Shown here: positions 1 to 6,077 of the stretch, one piece after another
Numbering within the stretch: the first letter of the stretch is position 1
Layout of the letters: each line of letters opens with the position of its first letter
NCBI GenBank assembly: GCA_026986935.1
Contig: JALSNP010000086.1
Location: 1-6,844 of the forward strand
Direction of reading: 5' to 3'
DNA: 6,844 nucleotides
DNA from: Pyrodictiaceae archaeon
Lineage (GTDB): Archaea; Thermoproteota; Thermoprotei_A; Sulfolobales; Pyrodictiaceae
Program-made: the position numbers and the translations under genes
The notes under the pieces: model-generated
Told to the model about the DNA's origin: nothing
What the model saw: only the letters and a program-made list of their open reading frames with translations
The model's database searches: none

Positions 1-216
1 GTGATACTCGGTTACTGGCACCCACTAGGCATAGTTGCTGCATCCTACTTAGTGGGCTTGCTCTACGCGATGAGACCCCTCCTAGAAACGATAGGGATAC
101 CTAGCGCGCTAGCTGATGTAGTACCATACATAGTCGTTATCGCGGCATTAGCGCTGATATCAGCCCTATACGAGAGGATGCACGTTAAGCCACCCTCAGC
201 CATATGGAGCAGATAG
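1..216 (+). CDS. ABC transporter permease, BMP/simple-sugar (nucleoside-type) family, C-terminal fragment
   Basis: This is the last 71 residues of a membrane permease; the gene begins upstream of the window, and the GTG at base 1 is an internal codon rather than a proven start. Two hydrophobic segments are visible (about residues 9-23 and 40-55), followed by a short polar tail. The pattern of a Trp-x-Pro-Leu-Gly turn, a small-residue helix, an Ile-Pro-Ser linker, a final helix and a Pro-Pro-Ser-Ala tail matches the C-terminus of permeases that work with BMP-type lipoprotein receptors, which import nucleosides or simple sugars in the families studied. The substrate cannot be read from this fragment. 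Uridine phosphorylase lies 2.5 kb away, which is compatible with nucleoside uptake but is not an operon link. The gene ends 14 bases before the stop of the convergent gene on the other strand. Confidence 0.7.
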   Translation: MILGYWHPLGIVAASYLVGLLYAMRPLLETIGIPSALADVVPYIVVIAALALISALYERMHVKPPSAIWSR

Positions 217-230
217 GTCTAATCCATCAG

Positions 231-1457
231 TTATTGCTCGGCGAGAATCTTATCAAGAACAGCATAGTACTCACTAAGGCTTCTAAGCGTGTACCGCGTT
301 GTATCAAAAGTATAGAACTCGACACGTTCAGCGAAATGGCGCATCAGCCCCCTTATCTGGGGGGCGAATATGAGCGCATAAGTTGGCGGAATCACCACCC
401 ATACATTGTAGCCTAGTGAGAGCCTCTCCCTAATAACCATGCTTAGCCTTGAGACAGGGTTCCCAGCGCCGTGCAGGGTCTCTATCTCGATGGCTATACT
501 GTTGCCCCATCCACGCTCAACCCTTATATCTATCGGTATGTTGGCTACAACGCTCTCGACAGTCACGGCTGAGAGGTCGACACCGGTTTCCATGAGGTAT
601 CTGAGAGCAGCCATTTTTAAGGCGAAGTGTATGAAAGCGCTATCCTGTTTAGCCTCCTCCTCGTCTATGGCTGGCCTAGCATATATGGATATGAACGGGT
701 CATTGGCCACAGTCTCGAGCCCCGTCAGATAAGCGTCCTCGGCACGCAGCACAGCCTGGTTCACCGTATCAGCTTCTTCGAGACCGTTAACACCCCCATA
801 TAGCAGGGATATGATTCCAAGAACTTGTTGCCTAGAGACATTGTTTCTTATCTCAATGTACGGTGATAGGCTTGTGTAGACCACGCGCCTAGAGATAACC
901 CTGGGCTCCCATAGCTTCTTTATATGGGCCAAGCTATCACTATTCCCATAAAGCACTAGGTACCCGATCCACTGCGTAAAGGATTCGTGTAACCGGTCAC
1001 TAATCGTTCTCAGGAACCTAGCAAATGTGGATTCATCGCTTGACCGCTCTCTGAGAGAATCAAGATCTACTACGAAAACACCCATCCCAGGCCTAATATT
1101 AGCTAGCTGGTACTCGGTGAGCCGTTGGGATACAAACATTATCTGAAAAGGTATAGGTGCTTTCCAGTACACGCGCATAAGCTCATACAGTATGCGTACG
1201 AGGAGCTCGAGATAGTCGAGGTTGCTCTCATGTGGTCTCTCCGCTAATATTATCCGTGCTCTACTAGTGTAATCCCGGAACGAGATGCTGCCAAACATTT
1301 TCTCAATAGGATCGGTTACTGTCCGAGGCAAATCGGCACGGATCTCCCGGACCCTGGCTCCTCTCTTCCCCAATACTGGTGAACTGCACTCGAAGACGTG
1401 CTGAAGAGGCGTCGGTAGAGCCGATTCCAGCTTGCTCTCCTCGTCTCCTAGCCTCAT
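231..1457 (-). CDS. Uncharacterised protein with a C-terminal PD-(D/E)XK-like nuclease domain (ExE variant)
   Basis: I do not recognise this 408-residue protein as a named family. Residues about 1-260 alternate predicted helices and hydrophobic strands (for example 104-110, 126-132, 163-170, 190-196), suggesting an alpha/beta domain; no Walker A motif is present, and an Asp-Leu-Asp at 131-133 ends one strand. Residues about 273-358 follow the order of a restriction-endonuclease-like fold: a helix with His275, Lys281 and Ala283-284, then Glu301 in a strand, Asp310 (Pro-Ile-Asp-Ile), a turn, and Ile-Glu-Ile-Glu-Thr at 323-327 where the usual ExK is ExE, then Asn333 and a strand ending Val-Val-Ile-Pro-Pro. 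This is inference from pattern, with no database support. The ATG start has GGGGAT about ten bases upstream. The protein has no signal peptide or membrane segment, so it is probably cytoplasmic. It is divergent from the ubiquitin-like/TtuA operon. Confidence 0.8.
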   Translation of the reverse strand: MRLGDEESKLESALPTPLQHVFECSSPVLGKRGARVREIRADLPRTVTDPIEKMFGSISFRDYTSRARIILAERPHESNLDYLELLVRILYELMRVYWKAPIPFQIMFVSQRLTEYQLANIRPGMGVFVVDLDSLRERSSDESTFARFLRTISDRLHESFTQWIGYLVLYGNSDSLAHIKKLWEPRVISRRVVYTSLSPYIEIRNNVSRQQVLGIISLLYGGVNGLEEADTVNQAVLRAEDAYLTGLETVANDPFISIYARPAIDEEEAKQDSAFIHFALKMAALRYLMETGVDLSAVTVESVVANIPIDIRVERGWGNSIAIEIETLHGAGNPVSRLSMVIRERLSLGYNVWVVIPPTYALIFAPQIRGLMRHFAERVEFYTFDTTRYTLRSLSEYYAVLDKILAEQ

Positions 1458-1552
1458 TGCGGACTGTATCCCCTATACACTAGGTGGGTGTGAACACTTT
1501 CCTAAATTAGTCTAGCCTCGGTTATCCTTCACAGGGAGCGGGTGTATAGGAA
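1458..1552. promoter_or_regulatory. Divergent promoter region with a shared AT-rich element and inverted GTGTATAGG repeats
   Basis: This 95-base gap must hold the promoters of both the nuclease-like gene (leftward) and the ubiquitin-like/TtuA operon (rightward). The only good TATA-like element is CTAAATTAG at 1502-1510, nearly symmetric and usable in both directions. At normal archaeal spacing it would place starts of transcription near 1480 (minus) and 1532 (plus). Two perfect inverted copies of a 9-mer flank it: CCTATACAC at 1472-1480 and GTGTATAGG at 1542-1550, so each gene reads GTGTATAGG on its own strand just ahead of its start codon. The left copy is also half of a dyad, TGTAT-N5-ATACA (1465-1479). 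The GGTG at 1541-1544 can act as the Shine-Dalgarno site of the plus-strand gene, eight bases before its ATG. The promoter assignment is inferred; the repeats are directly visible. Confidence 0.5.
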
Positions 1553-1759
1553 ATGGCTAGGATAAGGGTTAGAATACTGCCTAGCAACATTACTAGGGAG
1601 GTAGAGACCGAAACGGGCTGCGTATCAGAGATTATTAGGCGTCTAGGCTTCCCACGCGAGTCAATAGTCCTTCTTTATAAGGGTGAGCCCCTTCTTGATG
1701 ACATGTGCCTAGAGGATGGGGCAGTGGTTGACGCCTATGTTGCGACGAGCGGTGGCTAG
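1553..1759 (+). CDS. Ubiquitin-like beta-grasp sulfur carrier / small archaeal modifier (TtuB/SAMP/MoaD-like)
   Basis: The product is 68 residues, the usual size for MoaD/ThiS/TtuB/SAMP proteins. It opens with a basic beta-hairpin (residues 3-17), then a helix with Val24-Arg30, the Tyr-Lys-Gly-Glu-Pro-Leu turn of ubiquitin-like folds (42-47), an Asp-Gly-Ala-Val-Val-Asp strand region, and the C-terminal Thr-Ser-Gly-Gly. In this family the terminal diglycine is adenylated by an E1-like enzyme and becomes a thiocarboxylate that donates sulfur, or is linked to target lysines. The next gene overlaps it and encodes a TtuA-type tRNA thiolase, so its most likely job is to supply sulfur for tRNA 2-thiolation, as TtuB does. 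A MoaD role in molybdopterin synthesis is possible but has no contextual support. The ATG is preceded by GGTG eight bases upstream. No E1 or JAB protease is encoded in the window. Confidence 0.88.
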   Translation: MARIRVRILPSNITREVETETGCVSEIIRRLGFPRESIVLLYKGEPLLDDMCLEDGAVVDAYVATSGG

Positions 1760-2747
1760 AGCTAAGTGTAGTAAGTGTGAGCGCCCCGCAGTAGCCGAGA
1801 TAAGGTATGCTCGTCTCCGGCTATGCAGGGAGCATTTCAACGAGTTCATGGAGAAGAAGGTTGAGCGAGTACTGCGCCGAGTAGGGGTGCTACAAAAGGG
1901 TAGGATTGTTGTTGCAGCCGTATCTGGTGGAAAAGATAGCTCAACTATGCTGGCCATATTATCTAAGCTTTCTAAGAAGTACGGGTTTAGGGTTATTGGT
2001 GTACACATAGTCCTTGGAATACGCGAGTACAGTGAGAAAAGCCTTGAGAAGATACAACAACTGTGCAGAGAACTTAGAGTAGAGTGCCTGGTCATAGACT
2101 TGGAAAGAGTAATCGGCTTCACGGTCCCCGAGCTAGCTCGTAGAGCAAAACGCCCAACCTGTAGCGTCTGCGGCCTAGTAAAGCGCTATATCCTGAACGC
2201 CGTAGGAGTCGAGCTGGGCGCGGATTACGTAGCACTAGGGCACAATACCGACGACATTATAGCCTATTCCATAAAGTCCTTTATAAACCATGATATAACA
2301 CAATTAGCCAAGTTCGGCCCCTCAACAGAGACTATCAAAGGAGTAGCTATAGGGAGGCTGCGCCCCTTATTCGAGGTCTATGAGCGAGAGTCGTTGCTCT
2401 ATGCTCTGGTAAACAAGCTCCCCATAGTTATTGATGAGTGTCCATTCAGGCCTAGGAGCCCCATGGAGGACAAAATAAAGGAATTCATGAACAGCCTTGA
2501 AGACGATCATCCCGGGATAAAGCTAGCCTTTGTGAGAAGGCTAGAGAAAAGGCTAGGATTCTACAAGAGCCTAGCAGAGAGCCAGAAGTATGGTAGGTGT
2601 AAGTATTGTGGACTATTATCAGCTGGCGATGTGTGTAGCTTCTGCAGAGTAACTGAGAAGGCGGCAGGCAAGCCATTAGGCCCCCTCGTTAGATCTGAGA
2701 TAAGGAGGCTTGTTGCCAGTATTAGAGAACGGAGTAAAGCTCCGTAA
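1737..2747 (+). CDS. ttuA: tRNA 2-thiolation enzyme, TtuA/Ncs6 family (PP-loop, Fe-S)
   Basis: This enzyme activates a tRNA uridine with ATP and replaces O2 with sulfur; TtuA acts on U54 and gives 5-methyl-2-thiouridine, which stabilises tRNA in thermophiles. With residues counted from the ATG at 1737, the features in order are an N-terminal zinc site (Cys11, Cys14, Cys30, His33), the PP-loop Ser-Gly-Gly-Lys-Asp-Ser at 63-68, Cys-Ser-Val-Cys-Gly at 142-146, Gly-His-Asn-Thr-Asp-Asp at 168-173, Cys235, and a C-terminal zinc ribbon (Cys288, Cys291, Cys300, Cys303). Cys142, Cys145 and Cys235 match the three cysteines that hold the catalytic 4Fe-4S cluster in TtuA. The start is uncertain: ATG 1716, ATG 1737, TTG 1740 and GTG 1752 share the frame, and all overlap the end of the ubiquitin-like gene. 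I chose 1737 because the zinc site should lie close to the N-terminus. Expression is probably translationally coupled. A U34-specific Ncs6 role is the alternative. Confidence 0.9.
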   Translation: MLRRAVARAKCSKCERPAVAEIRYARLRLCREHFNEFMEKKVERVLRRVGVLQKGRIVVAAVSGGKDSSTMLAILSKLSKKYGFRVIGVHIVLGIREYSEKSLEKIQQLCRELRVECLVIDLERVIGFTVPELARRAKRPTCSVCGLVKRYILNAVGVELGADYVALGHNTDDIIAYSIKSFINHDITQLAKFGPSTETIKGVAIGRLRPLFEVYERESLLYALVNKLPIVIDECPFRPRSPMEDKIKEFMNSLEDDHPGIKLAFVRRLEKRLGFYKSLAESQKYGRCKYCGLLSAGDVCSFCRVTEKAAGKPLGPLVRSEIRRLVASIRERSKAP

Positions 2748-3558
2748 CGCTGTGAATCTTTCTACCATATCTCTTATCAGCTCTTGCTAGTATTCGGAGA
2801 GCCTCGTTAGCCACACTTATTGTCTCCCTAACACCCTTATTCTTTATAAACTCGTTAGTAACTCTGTTCGCTATGGCAGCGCATACGCACCCGCTTCTAA
2901 GACCATAGATGTTTGTTAAGGTGAATAGTGTTGCTGCCTCCATTTCGAAGCTGAGGACACCCATTCGCTGCAAGTCCTTCATCAAGGCATCCCCCCGGGA
3001 CCATTGATAGCCCTTGTAGCCGGGCCTGCTTTGGCCTACGTGAAAACTCGATGTGGATGCAACAACACCGACGCGGTAAGTATAGCCAAGCCTCTCAGCG
3101 GCCTCGACGAGTGCTAGTACTGCATCCGGGGTAGCACTGGCAGGGAACTCGCTGTAAGCGTATTCGTGGCTGGCCCCGTCAAAGCGGACGGCCGCGCTAG
3201 CTATTATCAGGGTGCCAGGCTCTATATCTGGTTGGATCGCGCCGGTTGTGCCGACGCGGATGAATGTATGAACACCTATCCTGGCCAACTCCTCTATCGC
3301 GATAGAGGTTGATGGGCCCCCGATCCCTGTACTCACGGCGCCTATTTCGACGCCTTTGTAGACTCCTCTAGCGCTACGATACTCCCTATGGAACGCGATT
3401 TCTTGTGCAGATTCCCATGTGGACATGATGGTATCTATTCGCCCCGGGTCCCCTGGCAGCAGTACATAGGATGGTATATCCCCTGGCCCAAGCATTATAT
3501 GGTACATTTTTCCCTCGACTACGGGCTCGGAGGCACTGGTACCCCTGTGAACGGGCAA
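2722..3558 (-). CDS. udp: Uridine phosphorylase (PNP/UDP family)
   Basis: This enzyme splits uridine with phosphate into uracil and ribose-1-phosphate, a pyrimidine salvage step in the cytoplasm. Counting from the TTG start (278 residues), the motifs are Pro-Gly-Asp-Pro-Gly-Arg at 35-40 (phosphate site), Ser-Thr-Gly-Ile-Gly-Gly-Pro-Ser at 76-83, Arg-Val-Gly-Thr-Thr-Gly at 101-106, and Ser-Phe-Glu-Met-Glu-Ala at 203-208 (ribose site). Gly-Gln-Ser-Arg at 175-178 matches the Gln-x-Arg pair that reads uracil in E. coli Udp (Gln166, Arg168), favouring uridine over purine nucleosides. Possible starts are GTG 3591, GTG 3567, TTG 3558 and ATG 3507. I prefer TTG 3558 because GGTGA lies five bases upstream. 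ATG 3507 would remove a Val-Glu-Gly-Lys-x-Tyr-His stretch that looks like part of the family N-terminus. The 3' end overlaps ttuA by 26 bases, tail to tail. Confidence 0.93.
   Translation of the reverse strand: MPVHRGTSASEPVVEGKMYHIMLGPGDIPSYVLLPGDPGRIDTIMSTWESAQEIAFHREYRSARGVYKGVEIGAVSTGIGGPSTSIAIEELARIGVHTFIRVGTTGAIQPDIEPGTLIIASAAVRFDGASHEYAYSEFPASATPDAVLALVEAAERLGYTYRVGVVASTSSFHVGQSRPGYKGYQWSRGDALMKDLQRMGVLSFEMEAATLFTLTNIYGLRSGCVCAAIANRVTNEFIKNKGVRETISVANEALRILARADKRYGRKIHSVTELYSVL
3291..3308. repeat. 18-base perfect palindrome inside the uridine phosphorylase gene
   Basis: CCTCTATCG-CGATAGAGG is a fully symmetric 18-mer about 250 bases inside the gene, in codons for Thr-Ser-Ile-Ala-Ile-Glu-Glu. 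The half-site core GATAGAG occurs again at 3611-3617 in the promoter of the same gene. Whether it is functional is unknown. Confidence 0.5.
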
Positions 3559-3563
3559 AGTTT

Positions 3564-3568
3564 TCACC
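3564..3568 (-). promoter_or_regulatory. Shine-Dalgarno site deciding the uridine phosphorylase start
   Basis: GGTGA on the minus strand sits five bases before TTG 3558, a near-perfect match to the archaeal 16S 3' end. The alternative GTG 3591 has only an AAGGG two bases away, too close for a normal site, though it could be read from a nearly leaderless transcript. ATG 3507 has a GAGGG four bases upstream and is the main competitor. Confidence 0.5.
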
Positions 3569-3591
3569 GATACTTTGTAGTGTCTAAGCAC

Positions 3592-3679
3592 ATCCCTTAA
3601 GTCTAGCCGAGATAGAGTATATCATTGGCAGCACCCTAAGCATCCACTATGATCGGGCTCTAGGAAGGGGTCCCCTACC
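3592..3679. promoter_or_regulatory. Divergent promoter region of uridine phosphorylase and uracil-DNA glycosylase
   Basis: The only clear TATA-like element is AGTATATCAT at 3616-3625, nearly symmetric and so possibly shared. Read leftward it predicts transcription starting near 3595, giving the TTG-started uridine phosphorylase a leader of about 37 bases that includes its GGTGA. Read rightward it predicts a start near 3645 and a leader of about 35 bases for the glycosylase. That leader contains GGAAGGGG (3663-3670), nine bases before the TTG start, and a small dyad AGGGG-T-CCCCT at 3666-3676 that overlaps this ribosome site. The promoter calls are inferred from spacing only. Confidence 0.4.
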
Positions 3680-4345
3680 TTGCAGAACTCGGTGGAGGAC
3701 GAGTATAGGAGACTCGTTGAAGAGATCAGGAACTGTACAAAGTGCCCTCTGCACCGCTTTCGGAAAAACCCCGTACCCGGCGAGGGGCCGTTAGATGCTG
3801 ATATAATGGTTGTAGGCGAGGCTCCTGGCAGAAACGAGGATCTCCAAGGCAGGCCATTTGTTGGAGCCGCTGGACAATTGTTGAACAAGCTATTGGAGCT
3901 GGCGGGGCTCCGCAGAGACCAAGTATATATTACAAACGTTGTTAAGTGCCGCCCACCTGGCAACCGTGATCCACGCGATGAAGAGATAAGGGCATGTCTC
4001 CCATACCTTATCAGACAAATAAAACTAATAAAACCAAAGATTATAATAGCTCTTGGTCGTCACGCGGCCCGCACCCTTCTCGAGCTAGCCGGGCTTAAGT
4101 GGCAAAGCATGAGCAAACAGCATGGACAAGTATATGACGCGGATATTGATGGAACCAGGCTGCGCATCATAGTCACATATCATCCAGCGGCGGCCCTCTA
4201 CAAACCACCTATACGTGAACAATTAGAGAAAGACTTCGGCCAAGTGATCTCAAAGGAGGTAGCGAGAATAAGGATGCCAGATAGGCATATAGCTAGCAGG
4301 CAAACAAGCATATTAGAGTTCTTGGGAAGAGGCTCTGCGAGATAA
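3680..4345 (+). CDS. Family-4 uracil-DNA glycosylase (4Fe-4S) with C-terminal PIP box
   Basis: This enzyme removes uracil (from cytosine deamination) from DNA and starts base-excision repair. Over 221 residues the sequence shows Cys19-x2-Cys22, Cys90 and Cys106, the four ligands of the structural 4Fe-4S cluster; Gly-Glu-Ala-Pro-Gly at 46-50 (motif A); Gly-Arg-Pro-Phe-Val-Gly at 57-62, whose Phe60 stacks on uracil; Thr-Asn-Val-Val-Lys-Cys at 85-90; and His168-Pro-Ala-Ala (motif B). The tail carries Gln208-Thr-Ser-Ile211-Leu-Glu-Phe214-Leu215, which fits the QxxIxxF PCNA-binding motif and would tether the enzyme to the sliding clamp. The TTG at 3680 is the first possible start after an in-frame stop at 3650, with GGAAGGGG nine bases upstream; GTG 3692 is an alternative without a ribosome site. 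Its last ten codons overlap the convergent protease gene by 33 bases. Confidence 0.93.
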   Translation: MQNSVEDEYRRLVEEIRNCTKCPLHRFRKNPVPGEGPLDADIMVVGEAPGRNEDLQGRPFVGAAGQLLNKLLELAGLRRDQVYITNVVKCRPPGNRDPRDEEIRACLPYLIRQIKLIKPKIIIALGRHAARTLLELAGLKWQSMSKQHGQVYDADIDGTRLRIIVTYHPAAALYKPPIREQLEKDFGQVISKEVARIRMPDRHIASRQTSILEFLGRGSAR

Positions 4346-6067
4346 CGAGGCCACAGCGTAGGCAGCGACTCCTAGTACAAGTGCTTCAGCCACAATCGGG
4401 GTAATCGAGGGGGACGGGGTATAGTTGCTCAGAGGCCTCGTCAATGACGGCGTCGTCGCTATACTCTGATTTATGGCCCAGCCAAATACCCCGAAAAGCG
4501 CCCATGTCGATGCATCAGATACGAGAACTGGGGCGAAATTCTGTCTACCTATAATTTTGCCAACATCTCTAGCATATGTCAGAGCATAACTACTATAGAG
4601 CAGGGCTGGCAACGAGTACCCTATCGCGGAGTTCTCTAAGAGGAAATAAACATGCCTAACAACGCAGCCTAGAGGCAATGAAGCATAGTCTACGAGAACG
4701 TCTTCAAAGCTCGCTATAGTGTTCTCGGCTAAGCCGAGAGCCAGAACATAGTCCCCATTGCTGAGCGCCGTACGCGCATCCTTTAACCATGCGGTAATAC
4801 TCCTATTATCTGGCATCAGTAATTGCTTAGCAAGAAACGGGAGCACACTATTTATATAACTATATGAGAGAGAAGCGTAATCAACATAGTTACGTATGGT
4901 TTCTTTTAAGAGATCGCAGGGAACCTGGGGACCATTAACGCTCTTAGCTAGCTCTAGCCAAGAGAGCGCCGACACTGCTCTGAAAAGCGCAAGTACCTTA
5001 TCCCCTCTAGGGCTAGTAGCAGCGTGTCTCGCTAAGTACAGCCTAGAACTTGCAGCCGCAAGCGCCTCCACGCGCCATGCATCACAGGAGGAGCCTCTCA
5101 ATACTTTCTCCGAGGCCTTGCTTAGCGCTGTAGTTGCGCGCTGTATCTCTTGCTGCAAGGATATATTGAGCAATTTCTCCAAATACGTAAAGCCCTTAGA
5201 GCTAGCTATCCTAGTAGCTATATTCACGACGGAGTAGAACGCTATGCTGGCTGCGCTATAAGAGTCGCCGTTCTCTAGCGCTTTTTTAGCTAGTTTCTCC
5301 AGCTCTTCGTATTTCTGTTTATCAGTGCCCCGGTACTCTTTTAGCAGCTTCCCTAGCGCTTTTATAAAGAACCTAGTATAGTTGTCAAATACCCTTGTAT
5401 CTATGTTTTCGCGAACCATGGTGTTTATCGATGAATTAATGTAGGAAAGATTGATACCCGTAAGCCCGGGCAAGGGAAACGCTGCATCAGCGACAGAGTC
5501 TTCTAGGCTACATGCATGCAGAATCTTGACACCGTTACGCTTTGTAGTAGGAGCGTTCTCGCCGTATGGTAGTATTACACGTTTATAACCCGCCTTAGCC
5601 GCGGCCTCCACCTTGTACTTTATCCCTGCAACGGGTAGTATGAACCCGGTCAAGGAGATCATCCCGGTCATTGTTGTATCGTTCCGCGGATAAACGCCCC
5701 GTATCCCAAGAAAGATCACTGTAGTAAGGAACCCGCTCGCACTAGGACCCTGTACCTCGGTATTAGTGTGAATAAGCACCCTTACGTGTACCTGGCTAGG
5801 AGGTATATGGGATAACAATGATGCCAATACGTAACCTACGCGTGTAGAGTAGAGAACACTTGGATGAATATACTCGGAGGGCCCTATTACGAGTCCCCCA
5901 GAGCCACGTGAAACACTCACATCGGCTGGGATAACCTCTCCAGAGTGATCCGTGACGGCTAGTAATCCTATGTGAACCGTATAGGCAAGCGCTGTATCTA
6001 CAAGGCTCGTGGTAATGATTAGAACTAGGACTGTAGCTATTATGGTGCCCCGTCTTGTTAGCCGCAT
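4313..6067 (-). CDS. Exported, membrane-anchored Lon-like (S16) serine protease without ATPase domain
   Basis: The 584-residue product has a basic N-terminus and a hydrophobic segment (8-28) ending Ala-Leu-Ala, a plausible signal peptide, and a second segment near 557-575 followed by Arg-Arg, giving an extracellular body anchored at its C-terminus. Residues about 30-200 are a Lon-type proteolytic domain: Gly-Pro-Ser-Ala with Ser109, Met-Thr-Gly at 133-135, Leu-Pro-Val-Ala-Gly at 144-148, and Lys150/Lys152. It aligns to E. coli Lon over this stretch without gaps, and Ser109 to Lys152 is 43 residues, the same as the Ser679-Lys722 dyad. There is no AAA+ module, as in the known archaeal-specific group of such proteases. 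Residues about 215-500 are mostly helical, with TPR-like Asn-Gly-Asp turns. Eight Asn-x-Ser/Thr sites and four cysteines fit a secreted glycoprotein. The ATG has GAGGAGG six bases upstream. Substrates are unknown. Confidence 0.9.
   Translation of the reverse strand: MRLTRRGTIIATVLVLIITTSLVDTALAYTVHIGLLAVTDHSGEVIPADVSVSRGSGGLVIGPSEYIHPSVLYSTRVGYVLASLLSHIPPSQVHVRVLIHTNTEVQGPSASGFLTTVIFLGIRGVYPRNDTTMTGMISLTGFILPVAGIKYKVEAAAKAGYKRVILPYGENAPTTKRNGVKILHACSLEDSVADAAFPLPGLTGINLSYINSSINTMVRENIDTRVFDNYTRFFIKALGKLLKEYRGTDKQKYEELEKLAKKALENGDSYSAASIAFYSVVNIATRIASSKGFTYLEKLLNISLQQEIQRATTALSKASEKVLRGSSCDAWRVEALAAASSRLYLARHAATSPRGDKVLALFRAVSALSWLELAKSVNGPQVPCDLLKETIRNYVDYASLSYSYINSVLPFLAKQLLMPDNRSITAWLKDARTALSNGDYVLALGLAENTIASFEDVLVDYASLPLGCVVRHVYFLLENSAIGYSLPALLYSSYALTYARDVGKIIGRQNFAPVLVSDASTWALFGVFGWAINQSIATTPSLTRPLSNYTPSPSITPIVAEALVLGVAAYAVASLSRRASSQEL
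4723..4739. repeat. 17-base perfect palindrome inside the protease gene
   Basis: TCTCGGCT-A-AGCCGAGA has 8-base arms around one base. Its inner 15 bases match the promoter palindrome at 6078-6092 in all but the fourth, twelfth and central positions, giving a shared pattern CTCnGCTwAGCnGAG. It lies in codons for Ala-Leu-Gly-Leu-Ala-Glu, so coding constraint could explain part of it. Confidence 0.5.
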
Positions 6068-6077
6068 ATGCTTCCTC

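Noticed and set aside
439..732. Plus-strand open frame of 97 codons opposite the nuclease-like gene
   Set aside because: It is antisense to a longer, well-patterned frame, has no ribosome site and no recognisable protein features.
1709..2122. Minus-strand open frame of 137 codons opposite the thiolase
   Set aside because: It is antisense to the clearly coding PP-loop region; its Ser/Arg/Thr-rich composition is typical of a shadow frame.
3622..3963. Minus-strand open frame of 113 codons opposite the uracil-DNA glycosylase
   Set aside because: It covers the glycosylase Fe-S and motif A codons on the other strand and shows no family signal of its own.
4896..5237. Plus-strand open frame of 113 codons opposite the protease
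   Set aside because: It is antisense to the helical region of the protease, and its Ala/Ser-rich composition mirrors those codons.
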